A DNA stretch of 43,909 bases from Jiangella muralis (GCF_001270745.1 NZ_LFXL01000052.1:1-43909), one strand, 5' to 3'. Positions 8,582 through 17,291 are shown, counted from the stretch's first letter. Notes: generated by a model from the sequence alone, not told the origin. Program-made: numbers and translations.

Positions 8582-9769
8582 GTGTCGCAACGACCTGGCA
8601 CCCCGAGCCTGCTGCGGGCGATGAACGACCGCAGCGCGCTCGAGCTGCTGCTCACCGCCGGCCCGCTGACCCGCGTCGACCTCGGCCGCATGACCGGCCT
8701 GTCCAAGGTGACGGCGTCGCAGTTGCTCGCGCGGCTGCAGGGGCGCGACCTCGTCGAGGTCGTCGGCACCCGGTCGGCCGGCCGCGGCCCCAACGCCGAG
8801 CTGTACGCCGTCCGTCCCGGCTGCTCCTATTCCATCGGCATCGAACTGAACCCCGAGGTCGCCGAGGCGGCGGTCGCCGACGTCACCGGCGCGGTGATCG
8901 GTTCCGTGACGGCGCCGGTCGCGGCCGAGATCACGGCCGGCGGTGGCGCCGACTCGCGCCGGCTGGTGCACGACCTGGCGCTCTCCGCGGCGGCCGACGC
9001 CGGCCTCGCCCTCGCCGACATCGACGACGTCGTCGTGGGCCTGCCCGGCGTCGTCGACCCGTCGACCGGTGACATCGAGCTGTCCTTCGACCTCCCCGGC
9101 TGGCATCGCGGCATGCGCAAGCTGCTGGCGGCCGACCTCGGCTGCGCCGTCTCGTTCGAGAACGACGTCAACCTCGCCGCCGTCGCCGAACGCTCCGAGG
9201 GCGCCGGCCGCGACGTCGACGACATGGTGCTGCTGTGGATCGGGCGCGGTGTGGGTCTGGCGGTCGTGCTCAGCGGCCACCTGCATCGCGGCGCCACCGG
9301 CGCGGCGGGCGAGATCGGCTACCTCCCGCTGCCCGGCGTGCCGTCACCGGCCAGCGTCGAGCGGCCGGCGAGCGGCGCGTTCCAGGCACTCGTCGGCGCC
9401 GGCGCGGTGGACGAGCTGGCGGCCGAGTACGGCATCGTCGCCGACGGCGCGGCCGCCGCGGTGCGGGCGGCGCTGGCCGGTGGCGGCGCGGCGGCGGACG
9501 GTTTCCTGCTGGCGTTCTCGCATCGGCTGGCGCTCGGTGTGGCGTCGGTGTGCACGGTGGTCGATCCCGCGCTCGTGGTCGTGGCCGGTGAGGTGGGGGC
9601 GGCGGGTGGGGACCGCCTGTGCGACCTCGTCGGCGACGACGTCCGCCGCATCGCCCCCGTCAACCCCAGCGTCGTCCCGACCACCGTCCCCGGCGCCCCG
9701 GTGCTGCGAGGCGCCGTCCTCACCGCGGTCGACCACGCCCGGCAGACGTTGTTCGCCTCGACGGAGTAG
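8582..9769 (+). CDS. ROK-family transcriptional repressor
   Basis: A 395-residue regulator with an N-terminal winged helix (RVDLGRMTGLSKVTASQLLA) and a C-terminal ROK sugar-kinase-like domain (VVVGLPGVVD, FENDVNLAAVAE, GRGVGLAVVL). The zinc-binding cysteine cluster typical of many ROK proteins is not evident, which is common in NagC-type regulators of actinomycetes. I prefer GTG 8582, preceded by GGAG at 8569-8572, over ATG 8567, because the latter would overlap the putative operator. The next plus-strand operon is a sugar ABC transporter with a GH3 hydrolase, so the likely ligand is a sugar or amino sugar entering through it. Autorepression is likely from the palindrome at 8548. Confidence 0.85.
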   Translation: MSQRPGTPSLLRAMNDRSALELLLTAGPLTRVDLGRMTGLSKVTASQLLARLQGRDLVEVVGTRSAGRGPNAELYAVRPGCSYSIGIELNPEVAEAAVADVTGAVIGSVTAPVAAEITAGGGADSRRLVHDLALSAAADAGLALADIDDVVVGLPGVVDPSTGDIELSFDLPGWHRGMRKLLAADLGCAVSFENDVNLAAVAERSEGAGRDVDDMVLLWIGRGVGLAVVLSGHLHRGATGAAGEIGYLPLPGVPSPASVERPASGAFQALVGAGAVDELAAEYGIVADGAAAAVRAALAGGGAAADGFLLAFSHRLALGVASVCTVVDPALVVVAGEVGAAGGDRLCDLVGDDVRRIAPVNPSVVPTTVPGAPVLRGAVLTAVDHARQTLFASTE

Positions 9770-9823
9770 CGGCCACGGGTACGGGCTGCTCGCGGCGCAC
9801 GTTCGCCGCTTGGCGGCGGTGGG

Positions 9824-9956
9824 CCGTCCTCCTGCTGCCCATTCTCTTGGCCGCGGCACCGCGCCTCAAGCGGAGCCGAACGGCGCTTCGCGCGAACGCG
9901 GCACCGCTTGACCCGCGGCCCCGCGGCCTAAGAACTGGCAGCTATCAGGGGGACGG
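9824..9956. repeat. Long hairpin repeat, copy 3
   Basis: The edges CCGTCCTCCTGCTGCCC and GGCAGCTATCAGGGGGACGG pair, as do GCGCCTCAAGCGG and CCGCTTGACCCGCGG inside. It is highly similar to copy 1, including the sequence that follows (AAGTGCGGGCACAGCCCGCC versus AAGTGCGGGCAGAGCCCGCC). The copy lies alone between genes, so the unit can exist outside the composite at 22-811. Confidence 0.65.
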
Positions 9957-10265
9957 GGGAAGTGCGGGCACAGCCCGCCCGTGCACCGTTCGCCTGGCGG
10001 CCACTTCACCCGCCGTAGCACCGGCTGGGGATCGGGGTCGGTGAACGTTGCGCCGGGGCTGGCTGTGACCGCTTGAACCGCGGCTCCGCGGCCCCGGGCG
10101 CTGTTGTCAGCCGCCGTCGGAGATGACGATGTGGGCGTCGCCGAGCGTGCCGATGGGGGCACTCCGGCCGGGCCGGGCGTGGGCCGGCGCGGTGGCGGCA
10201 TCGTCGTCACGGTGCCGGGACGATCAGGTGCCCCCGTACGAGCTGCCGGCCTACCGGCCGTTCGC

Positions 10266-10351
10266 TGACGCCCCGCAAACCGGCGCACGCCCCGCAAACC
10301 GGCGGACAGGACCCGTTGCGCGGTCGCAAGCGCCGGTCTCCGGGGCGTCAG
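10266..10351. repeat. 19-bp tandem repeat within an inverted repeat
   Basis: ACGCCCCGCAAACCGGCG occurs twice, at 10268-10285 and 10287-10304. An imperfect reverse complement (GCGCCGGTCTCCGGGGCGTC) follows at about 10330-10350, so the segment can fold back. No function is apparent; iterated operator sites or a degenerate repeat are possible. Confidence 0.5.
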
Positions 10352-10643
10352 GCCGAATCCCGGGCGTCAACGTCCAGGCCTGCCCTTCACGTCCTGGACC
10401 CACGTCACGTCTCCCGACCGGATCACCATCGCGTCGGCACCGTGACGTCGCCGACGAGGGGACCGGCCGCGGCGTCGGTGACTCGGTCGTCACCACAATG
10501 GACGGCCACGTCGTCATCCAACGTGGCGGGTCGCAGGCCCCTCCTTGTTCCGGGCCATCCCCGGTGGCTGCTCATTCGGTAGCGGGACGTTACGGAAACG
10601 TGATCCCCAACACTGGCAAGAAACCTTACAGTGGGCACAGTTA

Positions 10644-10662
10644 CTGGAAGGTTAGCTTCCAG
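10644..10662. promoter_or_regulatory. Putative ROK operator, site 2
   Basis: CTGGAAGGTTAGCTTCCAG has perfect 6-bp arms and a 7-bp spacer; the palindrome extends one base each way (A...T). It lies 45 bp before the lipoprotein start and matches the layout of the site before the ROK gene (8548-8566). It is the best candidate for repressor control of the ABC operon. Confidence 0.55.
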
Positions 10663-10706
10663 TTCACCGTCACGTGCCCTGCTCGGGCCGAACCGGAGGA
10701 ACCGCC

Positions 10707-12005
10707 GTGAACAGAGCACTTCGTCTCACCGCCGGCCTCGCCGCCGCGGCGCTCGCCCTTTCCGCTTGCGGCGGTGACGGCGACGACGACACCACCGAAC
10801 CCGCCGCCGAGGGCGAGACTGCCGAGGCGCCGGAGCCCGCCGAACTGCGGCTGTGGCTCAACGGCCCGGACACGCCCCAGCCGATGCGCGACTGGCTGGT
10901 CGCGGAGTTCGCGGAGCAGAACCCTGGCTCGACTCTGGTCATCGAGGAGCAGGAGTGGGAGGGCCTGGTCGACCGTCTGACGACGTCGCTGGGCAGCGAG
11001 TCCGAGACGCCGGACGTGGTGGAGGTCGGCAACACCCAGGCGCCGACGTTCACCACCGTCGGGGCGTTCAGCGACATCACCGACCAGGTGCCGGACCTCG
11101 GCGGCGACGACCTGCTGCAGGGGTTCGTCGACGCGGGGAGCTGGGACGGCAAGACCTACGCCGTCCCGCTGTACGCCGGGTCGTCCTACGTCTTCTACCG
11201 CAAGGACCTGTTCGCGGCGTCGGGCATCGAGGTGCCGACGAACATGCAGGAGTTCGTCGACGCGGCCGTGAAGCTGAAGCAGGACAACGCGTCCGTGCCG
11301 AACTTCTCCGGCTTCTGGCTGCCCGGCCAGGACTGGCGTGACGGCGCCGCGTTCCTGTGGGACGCGGGCGGCGACTTCGCCGTCGAGGATGGCGGCGAAT
11401 GGAGCGGCGCGCTGTCGACGCCGGAGTCGCAGGAGGGCCTGGAGCTGGTGCAGCGGCTGTTCAACGAGGCCTCCGGCGCGCCGAAGGACGCCAACGAGGC
11501 CGACGGCCACATCCCGTTCTGCGCCGGCGAGATCGGCATGATGCTGCGTCCGGGCTGGCTGCGCGGCCAGATCGAGGACCCCGCGATCGGTTGCCCGGAC
11601 ATGATCGCCAACGTCGGCGTCTTCGCCCTGCCCGGCACCGACGGTGAGCCGGCCCCCGTCCTGCTCGGCGGCTCGAACATCGCCATCTCGGCCCAGTCGC
11701 AGAACCAGGAGCTGTCCGCGAACCTGCTCGAGCTGATCCTCAGCGACGAGTTCCAGAGCCAGTACGCCGAGAACGGCCTCACCCCGGCGAAGGTGTCGCT
11801 GGCCGACGGCCTGGGGACGGACGAGTTCGCCGCCGCCACGATCGAGGCGGTCACGAACGCCAAGCTGACCCCGGCGGCCGCCAACTGGGCCAGCGTCGAG
11901 GGTTCGCGGGTGCTCGAGGACCTGTTCGTCAACATCGCCAACGGCGGCGACGTGCAGCAACTGGCTGAGGAAGCCGATGCCGACATCGCCACCCAGCTCG
12001 ACTAG
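10707..12005 (+). CDS. Sugar ABC transporter substrate-binding lipoprotein
   Basis: A 432-residue extracellular solute-binding protein (family 1, MalE-like). The signal peptide ends in the lipobox LSAC, with Cys21 as the lipidated residue. A Gly/Asp/Glu-rich linker precedes the binding domain (ELRLWLNGPDTPQPMRDWL, then YAVPLYAGSSYVFYRKDLF). The start is GTG 10707, chosen because GGAGGA lies 7 bases upstream and the signal peptide begins at once. The two permeases and a GH3 N-acetylhexosaminidase-like enzyme follow, so amino-sugar oligosaccharides such as chitobiose are plausible cargo, comparable to Das/Ngc systems. No ATPase gene is present here; a shared MsiK-type ATPase elsewhere is likely. 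Confidence 0.9.
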   Translation: MNRALRLTAGLAAAALALSACGGDGDDDTTEPAAEGETAEAPEPAELRLWLNGPDTPQPMRDWLVAEFAEQNPGSTLVIEEQEWEGLVDRLTTSLGSESETPDVVEVGNTQAPTFTTVGAFSDITDQVPDLGGDDLLQGFVDAGSWDGKTYAVPLYAGSSYVFYRKDLFAASGIEVPTNMQEFVDAAVKLKQDNASVPNFSGFWLPGQDWRDGAAFLWDAGGDFAVEDGGEWSGALSTPESQEGLELVQRLFNEASGAPKDANEADGHIPFCAGEIGMMLRPGWLRGQIEDPAIGCPDMIANVGVFALPGTDGEPAPVLLGGSNIAISAQSQNQELSANLLELILSDEFQSQYAENGLTPAKVSLADGLGTDEFAAATIEAVTNAKLTPAAANWASVEGSRVLEDLFVNIANGGDVQQLAEEADADIATQLD

Positions 12006-12012
12006 CAGAGCT

Positions 12013-12052
12013 GGACGGACCGGCCGGGACCAGGGACCCGGCCGGTCCGTCC
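12013..12052 (+). terminator. Strong stem-loop between binding-protein and permease genes
   Basis: GGACGGACCGGCCGGG pairs perfectly with CCCGGCCGGTCCGTCC across an 8-nt loop, starting 8 bases after the stop at 12005. There is no T-run. Such stems after binding-protein genes protect the upstream mRNA or partly terminate, so the lipoprotein is made in excess over the permeases. That role is inferred. Confidence 0.75.
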
Positions 12053-12102
12053 CCCCGGTGCCGCCGCAGGACCCACTGACCGGCCGGGGGCCGGCGGGTG
12101 AC

Positions 12103-13014
12103 GTGACACCCCGCCGGCCCCGACGGCCCCGACGCTCGACACTGCCCTACGTGCTGCTGCTGCCGGCGCTGGCGATCCTGGTCGCCGCGCTCGGCTACCC
12201 GCTGTACCGCCAGGCGGTGATGTCGTTCCAGGACTACGGCCTCGCGCAGCAGTTCGGGCAGCCGCCCGAGTGGGTCGGCCTGGACAACTACGTCACGCTG
12301 GTCACCGACTCGTACCTGTGGACGGTGATCGCCCGGTCGATCCTGTTCTGCTTCGCGAACGCCGCCATCACGATGGTGATCGGTACCGCTCTGGCGGTCC
12401 TGATGACGCTGGTCGGGCGGGGTCCGCGGCTGACGTTGCAGATCGGCCTGCTGCTGGCGTGGGCGATGCCGCACCTGGCGTCGCTGACGGTGTGGCAGTG
12501 GCTGTTCGATGCCCAGTACGGCGTCATCAACTGGGTGCTGGTGAACCTCGGGTTCGACGGGTTCGCCGGGCGCTCCTGGCTGATCGACCAGTTGTCGTTC
12601 TTCGTCGTCGCGACAGTGATCGTCGTCTGGATGAGCGTGCCGTTCGTCGCGTTCGCCGTCTACGCGGGCCTGACGCAGGTGCCGGACGAGCTGTACGAGG
12701 CGGCCGAGATCGACGGCGCGTCGGCGTGGGCCCGGTTCCGCACCGTCACCGTCCCGCTGGTGAAGCCGGTGCTGCTGATCGTCGCGCTGCTGCAGATCAT
12801 CTGGGACCTGAAGGTGTTCACCCAGATCTTCGTGCTGCAGGACGCCGGCGGCATCACGTCGCAGACGAACCTGATCGGCACGTACATCTACCGGCTCGGG
12901 CTGGGCGAGGGCGAGTTCGGGCTGGCGGCGGCCGCATCGTGGTTCGTGCTGCTGCTGACCGTCGTGCTGAGCCTGTACTACGTCCGGGTCCTGGTCCGTG
13001 AGGAGGAACTGTGA
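12103..13014 (+). CDS. Sugar ABC transporter permease (MalF type)
   Basis: A 303-residue inner-membrane protein with about six transmembrane helices; the first is around STLPYVLLLPALAILVAALG. The cytoplasmic EAA loop that docks to the ATPase reads YEAAEIDGASAWARFRTVTV. The start is uncertain: GTG 12103 gives a normal N-terminus, while GTG 12058 would add 15 residues and sits right after the stem-loop. Its stop overlaps the next start (GTGA, 13011-13014), so the two permeases are translationally coupled, consistent with a heterodimeric channel. Confidence 0.9.
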   Translation: MTPRRPRRPRRSTLPYVLLLPALAILVAALGYPLYRQAVMSFQDYGLAQQFGQPPEWVGLDNYVTLVTDSYLWTVIARSILFCFANAAITMVIGTALAVLMTLVGRGPRLTLQIGLLLAWAMPHLASLTVWQWLFDAQYGVINWVLVNLGFDGFAGRSWLIDQLSFFVVATVIVVWMSVPFVAFAVYAGLTQVPDELYEAAEIDGASAWARFRTVTVPLVKPVLLIVALLQIIWDLKVFTQIFVLQDAGGITSQTNLIGTYIYRLGLGEGEFGLAAAASWFVLLLTVVLSLYYVRVLVREEEL

Positions 13015-13844
13015 GCACCCGCATCCGCACCCGGCAGCGGTCGCTCGGCCTGTTGGCCGTCGTCATCGCGCTGCTGTGGATGTTCCCCGTCTACTGGATG
13101 CTGAACAGCTCCTTCCTGCCGTACAACCGCATCCGCGCCTCCGAGCCGTCGTTCGTGCCGCTGAACGGGACGCTGTCGGCGTACAGCCGCGTGTTCGACA
13201 GCAACTTCTTCGACACGTTGCGGACCAGTGCGATGGTCACCGGGCTCACCGTCGTGGCGGCGCTGCTGTTCGCGTTCCTGGCGGCACTGGCGCTGTCGCG
13301 GTTCCGGTTCAGGGGCCGGCGCAGCTTCATCCTGGCGGTGCTGATCATCCAGATGATCCCGGCGGAAGGGCTGTTCATCTCGCAGTTCAAGCTGCTGGAG
13401 GGCTGGCAGCTGCTGAACAACGTCATCGGGCTGTCGCTGCTGTACACCGCGGCGGTGGTGCCGTTCACGATCTGGATGCTGCGCGGGTTCGTCAACGGCG
13501 TGCCGCGCGAGTTGGAGGAGGCGGCGCAGGTGGACGGCTGCAGCCGCCTGCAGGCCTTCTTCCGCATCACGCTCCCACTACTGGCGCCGGGTCTGGTGGC
13601 CAGTGGGGTGTTCGCGTTCCTGCAGGCCTGGAACGAGTTCACCCTCTCCCTAGTGATCATGACAAGGCCGGAGAACATGACTCTTCCACTGTGGCTGCGC
13701 ACGTTCACCGAGGCGAATCGCGTCAGTGACTGGGCCGGTATCATGGCCGGAGCCGTCCTGGTGGCGGTGCCGGTGATGATCTTCTTCCTGCTCGTCCAGC
13801 ACCGTATGACCTCGGGTCTGGTGTCCGGGGCGGTGAAGGGCTGA
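13011..13844 (+). CDS. Sugar ABC transporter permease (MalG type)
   Basis: A 277-residue partner permease. It opens with a short basic segment and a transmembrane helix (LGLLAVVIALLWMFPVYWML). The EAA motif is LEEAAQVDGCSRLQAFFRIT, and the membrane helices are in the usual order. The GTG start at 13011 overlaps the previous stop. Only one base separates its stop from the GH3 gene, so the transporter and hydrolase are co-expressed. The length matches family members of about 275-280. Confidence 0.92.
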   Translation: MSTRIRTRQRSLGLLAVVIALLWMFPVYWMLNSSFLPYNRIRASEPSFVPLNGTLSAYSRVFDSNFFDTLRTSAMVTGLTVVAALLFAFLAALALSRFRFRGRRSFILAVLIIQMIPAEGLFISQFKLLEGWQLLNNVIGLSLLYTAAVVPFTIWMLRGFVNGVPRELEEAAQVDGCSRLQAFFRITLPLLAPGLVASGVFAFLQAWNEFTLSLVIMTRPENMTLPLWLRTFTEANRVSDWAGIMAGAVLVAVPVMIFFLLVQHRMTSGLVSGAVKG

Positions 13845-13845
13845 C

Positions 13846-15321
13846 ATGAACGCGAGTGACCTGCGAGGCCTCGCCCTCGCCACGCTGTTCCCCGGCTTCC
13901 TCGGCGCCCACGACGTGCCGCCGTGGCTGGCCGCGATGGCGGCCGAGGGGCTCGGCGGCGTCGTGCTGTTCGGCCGCAACGTCGACCCCGACCGCGGCGA
14001 CGCCGGCGTGGCCGCGCTGACCGGCGCGTTGCACGCGATCAACCCCGGCCTCATGGTCGCCATCGACGAGGAGGGCGGCGACGTCACCCGGCTCGACGTC
14101 GCGGCCGGGTCGATGCTGCCCGGCAACGCCGCGCTCGGCGCGCTGGACGACCCGGAGGCGACGGAGCGGGTGGCGGCCGAGGTGGCCGCCCGGCTGCGTG
14201 CCTGCGGTATCGACCTCAACCTCGCGCCGGTCGCCGACGTCGACTCCAACCCGTTGAACCCGGTCATCGGGGTGCGCTCGTTCGGCTTCGACCCCGACCA
14301 CGTCGCGCGGCACGTCGCCGCGTACGTCACCGGGCAGCAGGCGCAGGGCGTCGCCGCCGCGGCCAAGCACTTCCCGGGCCACGGCGGCACCAGCGAGGAC
14401 AGCCACGTCACGGTGCCGTCCATCGACGACCCGCTGGACGTCATCCAGACCCGCGACCTGCCGCCGTTCCGGGCGGCGGTGAAGGCGGACGTCAAGATCG
14501 TCATGACGGCGCACATCCGGTATCCCGCGATCGACGGCGACCGTCCGGCCACCCTGTCGCGGCCGGTCATCACCGGCATGCTCCGCGACGAATTGGGCTA
14601 CGACGGCCTGGTGATGACCGACGGCATGGACATGCACGCCATCAGCGAGACGGTCGGGCACGCCGAGGGCGCGGTGCTGGCGCTGCTGGCCGGCGTCGAC
14701 GCGCTGTGCGTCGGCGGCGAGACCGTCGGCCCCGAGACGGTCGAGGCGATGGTGGCCGCGCTGATCGACGCCGTGCGCACCGGGCGGCTGCCGGAGGAGC
14801 GGCTGGCCGAGGCGGCCGGACGGGTCGGGGCGCTGCGCGGCTGGGTGGCCGGCGCGGCGTCGTCGCCGGTGCTGTACGGGTCGGCGGCCGACGCCGCGCG
14901 GCGCGCCGTCACCGTCCACGGCAACATCACGCTCACCGCGCCGCCGCTGGTGGTCGAGCTGGACGACGACCCGTCCATCGCCGCGGGCCCGATCCCGTGG
15001 GGCGTCGGCCGGCACCTGGTCGACCGCCTGCCGGGCACCGTCCTGGCCCGGGTCACGGCGTCGACGGCGGACCTCTCCGCCGTGCTCGCCGCGTTGCCGT
15101 CGCGGCGGCTGGTGATCGGCGTGCGCGGGGTGCGGCGGCGTCCGTGGCAGGTCGCTGCGGTGGAGGCGGCCCGGGCCGCCCGGCCCGACCTCATCGTCGT
15201 CGACCACGACGTCAACCCGCTGCCGGAGGTCCTCGGCGAGCACTACCTGCTCACGCACGGCGCCGCCCGCGTCACGGCGGAGGCCGCGGCGGAACGGCTC
15301 GCGGCCGCGCTCACCCCGTAG
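13846..15321 (+). CDS. Glycoside hydrolase family 3, beta-N-acetylhexosaminidase-like
   Basis: A 491-residue enzyme without a signal peptide, so probably cytoplasmic. The NagZ-type active-site stretch KHFPGHGGTSEDSH (residues 174-187) carries the Asp-His pair that distinguishes GH3 N-acetylglucosaminidases, and MTDGMDM places the nucleophile at Asp259. A C-terminal domain follows from about residue 340. It would cleave imported GlcNAc-containing oligosaccharides or muropeptides. Position one base after the permease genes supports use on the transported sugar. A short palindrome ACCCCGTAGGGGT (15314-15326) spans the stop codon. The exact substrate is inferred. Confidence 0.88.
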   Translation: MNASDLRGLALATLFPGFLGAHDVPPWLAAMAAEGLGGVVLFGRNVDPDRGDAGVAALTGALHAINPGLMVAIDEEGGDVTRLDVAAGSMLPGNAALGALDDPEATERVAAEVAARLRACGIDLNLAPVADVDSNPLNPVIGVRSFGFDPDHVARHVAAYVTGQQAQGVAAAAKHFPGHGGTSEDSHVTVPSIDDPLDVIQTRDLPPFRAAVKADVKIVMTAHIRYPAIDGDRPATLSRPVITGMLRDELGYDGLVMTDGMDMHAISETVGHAEGAVLALLAGVDALCVGGETVGPETVEAMVAALIDAVRTGRLPEERLAEAAGRVGALRGWVAGAASSPVLYGSAADAARRAVTVHGNITLTAPPLVVELDDDPSIAAGPIPWGVGRHLVDRLPGTVLARVTASTADLSAVLAALPSRRLVIGVRGVRRRPWQVAAVEAARAARPDLIVVDHDVNPLPEVLGEHYLLTHGAARVTAEAAAERLAAALTP

Positions 15322-15393
15322 GGGTAGCGGCGGCCCACTCGACCCCTCCTACGGGGGAGGCCGGGCCGGACCCGGACCGGAAGCATCGTCGGT

Positions 15394-16311
15394 ATGACGA
15401 CACTGCGCACCCGGTCCGGGCCGGTCCGGCCTCGTCAGCTGGCCGGCGACGTCCTCGCGATCGGCCGGCCGTGGTTCTGGTTCGTCTCGCTGCTGCCGTA
15501 CTACCTGGGCGTGGTGCTGGCCACGGGCCGCATCGTGCCGCCGGTGGGCGACTGGCCGCTGCTGGCGCTCGGCGCCCTGGTGATCGGGCCGCTGGTGTGG
15601 ATCTCGGTGCTGGCCGTCAACGACGCGCACGACCTGCGCGGCGACCGCCTGAACGCGCGTAAGGCCGGGTCGCCGCTGGTCGTCGGCCGGTTGACGCCGG
15701 CGGCGGCGCAGCTGATCGCGCTGCTGGCCGGGGTGCTGGCGGTGGCCGCGGCGCTGTTCGCGGGACCGTTGTTCGCGCTGGGGACGGCGATCGTGCTGCT
15801 GGTCGGCTGGGCGTACAGCGCGCCGCCGCTGCGGCTCAAGGCCCGCCCCGGCTTCGACGTCGCCGTCAACGCGCTGGCCATCGGCGCCGCCGGGCAGCTG
15901 GCCGGTTGGTCGCTGCTGCGGCCGCTGGCGGAATTCCCGTGGCCGATGGCCGTGCTCGGGACGCTGGTCGGCGCCGCCCTGTACGTCCCGACGACCCTGG
16001 CCGACCTGGAAGCGGACCGGACGAGCGGCTACACGACGGTGGCCGTGCGGCTCGGCCCGCGGCGGGCGTACCTGCTGGGGCTCGGGCTGTGGCTGGCGGC
16101 CGGCCTCCTGTCGCTGGCGATGTCGGCGGCGGACGTGGTGATCCCGCGGTCGATGCTGCCGATGGAGATCGTGCTGGTGCCGCTGCTGGTGATCGCGTAC
16201 CGGCGGCTGGTGCGGGCCGAGCGGACCTTCCGCGGCATCGTCGCCGTCGCCGTGCTGTTCCTGGTGCCGAGCCTGACCTTCGTCCTCACCTACACCCGCA
16301 CCCTCCCATGA
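15394..16311 (+). CDS. UbiA-family prenyltransferase
   Basis: A 305-residue membrane protein with about eight helices. The first Asp-rich motif NDAHDLRGD (residues 76-84) and the second, LADLEADR, are the magnesium/diphosphate-binding sites of UbiA enzymes, which attach a polyprenyl chain to an aromatic or other acceptor. The acceptor cannot be determined; MenA-, ubiquinone- or chlorophyll-like roles and secondary metabolism are all possible. The start is ATG 15394. The stop TGA (16309-16311) is formed by the first bases of the palindrome at 16306, so the last codons CCA-TGA belong to the repeat. Confidence 0.85.
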   Translation: MTTLRTRSGPVRPRQLAGDVLAIGRPWFWFVSLLPYYLGVVLATGRIVPPVGDWPLLALGALVIGPLVWISVLAVNDAHDLRGDRLNARKAGSPLVVGRLTPAAAQLIALLAGVLAVAAALFAGPLFALGTAIVLLVGWAYSAPPLRLKARPGFDVAVNALAIGAAGQLAGWSLLRPLAEFPWPMAVLGTLVGAALYVPTTLADLEADRTSGYTTVAVRLGPRRAYLLGLGLWLAAGLLSLAMSAADVVIPRSMLPMEIVLVPLLVIAYRRLVRAERTFRGIVAVAVLFLVPSLTFVLTYTRTLP

Positions 16312-16361
16312 TCATCAACCTTTTGAGCTGTCCTGACGACGCAAAAGGTTGATGATCATGG
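16306..16361. repeat. TGATCATCAACC palindrome, copy 2 (left edge of the DUF559 unit)
   Basis: Twenty-nt arms begin CCATGATCATCAACCTTTTG and flank a 16-nt loop (AGCTGTCCTGACGACG). It lies between convergent genes and supplies the TGA stop of both (16309-16311 on plus, 16356-16358 on minus). Bases 16306-16358 are an exact reverse complement of 17356-17408, loop included. Confidence 0.85.
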
Positions 16362-17291
16362 GGCGGGGCAGCCGGGCCGGCAGGAGCGTGGGCGGCCGGT
16401 CCAGCCACGCGACTCGAGGACGCGGGCGTGTTCGGCGGCGACGGCGCAGGGGTTGGCGTAGATGTCGGCGTGGCCGTAGCGCAGCGTGGCGTGGCCGTCG
16501 ACGGTGGCGTGGTTGTCGCGGTGGTGGTCACGGAACCGGCCCTCGCCGGTGTGGCCGAGGCGTCCGTCGAGTTCCACCCGGACCTGGTACTCGGCGTAGT
16601 CGACGTCGATCCAGATCACGCGGCTGCCGGTGACGCGTTGTTGGCGGCAGCCGGTGGGCAGGCCGTGGGCGCGTTCGACCCGGTGCAGGTGGCGTAGTTC
16701 CAGCGGCGACTGGGCTCCCTCGGTGACGTCGGCGAGCATGGCTTCGGTCATGGGTCGCCAGCGGATCTTCTTGCGCCGCCCGAGCGCGTCGGCCAGTCGT
16801 TCCGGGGTGGACAGACGGCGTTGGCAGGCGGCCGTCACCCAGGTCTCGGCCTCACGCGGATGCGGCGCGACGTCGACCAGGTCCAGCACGGTCTCGTCGA
16901 GCCGGGTGCGTGGCGGGTTCGCGGCCGGGTGCCGGGTGTGCGGCAGGCGGTGCGCGTAGTGGACGCGGACGCCGTCGATCTTGGTGCGGACGTGCCGTTC
17001 GGCGGGCGCGGTGACGTGGATGACCGGACCGGCGTCGTCACACAGGCCGTCGAGGTAGGCGGCGGTGCGGTGGCTGGCCACCGCGCCCCGGCCGGCGCGC
17101 AGGATCGCCGCCCACACCTGCGCCTCGAACGGGAGTGGCCCGGTGAACGTGGCGAAGGTGTGCGCATGCACACGCTGCCAGCGGCCCGACGCCACGAGCC
17201 ATCGCAGCCGTGCGACCGTCAGCCCCGCGGCCAGCGCCTGCGCACCGCTGATCACACCCCGCTGCCGCTCCAGAACATCGTCGAGCTCCAC
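16356..17291 (-). CDS. AbiEi-like N-terminal / DUF559 C-terminal protein
   Basis: A 311-residue protein. The N-terminal part (VLERQRGVISGAQALAAGLT, then WQRVHAHTF) is the winged-helix domain seen in AbiEi-type antitoxins. The C-terminal part is DUF559, a Vsr/restriction-like nuclease fold: WIDVDYAEYQVRVELDGRLG, then FRDHHRDNHATVDGHATLRY, then the terminal HARVLESRGW region. The likely metal and active-site residues are the Asp in DVDY, the Glu in VELDG and the Arg/Asp of FRDHHRDN. The start is GTG 17291. The stop lies in the left palindrome. No toxin gene of an AbiE pair is adjacent. Its function, whether nuclease, solo antitoxin or repeat-processing enzyme, is unknown. Confidence 0.8.
   Translation of the reverse strand: MELDDVLERQRGVISGAQALAAGLTVARLRWLVASGRWQRVHAHTFATFTGPLPFEAQVWAAILRAGRGAVASHRTAAYLDGLCDDAGPVIHVTAPAERHVRTKIDGVRVHYAHRLPHTRHPAANPPRTRLDETVLDLVDVAPHPREAETWVTAACQRRLSTPERLADALGRRKKIRWRPMTEAMLADVTEGAQSPLELRHLHRVERAHGLPTGCRQQRVTGSRVIWIDVDYAEYQVRVELDGRLGHTGEGRFRDHHRDNHATVDGHATLRYGHADIYANPCAVAAEHARVLESRGWTGRPRSCRPGCPAP

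Larger units (their letters stand above)
9770..10706. other. Gene-free region with repeats and operator
   Basis: About 940 bases without a believable gene; the open frames are biased shadows. It holds a long hairpin repeat (9824-9956), a partial relative around 10067-10100 (CGCTTGAACCGCGGCTCCGC), a tandem/inverted repeat (10266-10351) and, close to the ABC operon, a palindromic operator (10644-10662). Its last 100 bases should contain the operon promoter. Confidence 0.6.

Noticed and set aside
10266-10351. CRISPR-like array
   Set aside because: Only two direct units with a 1-bp gap; no spacers and no cas genes.
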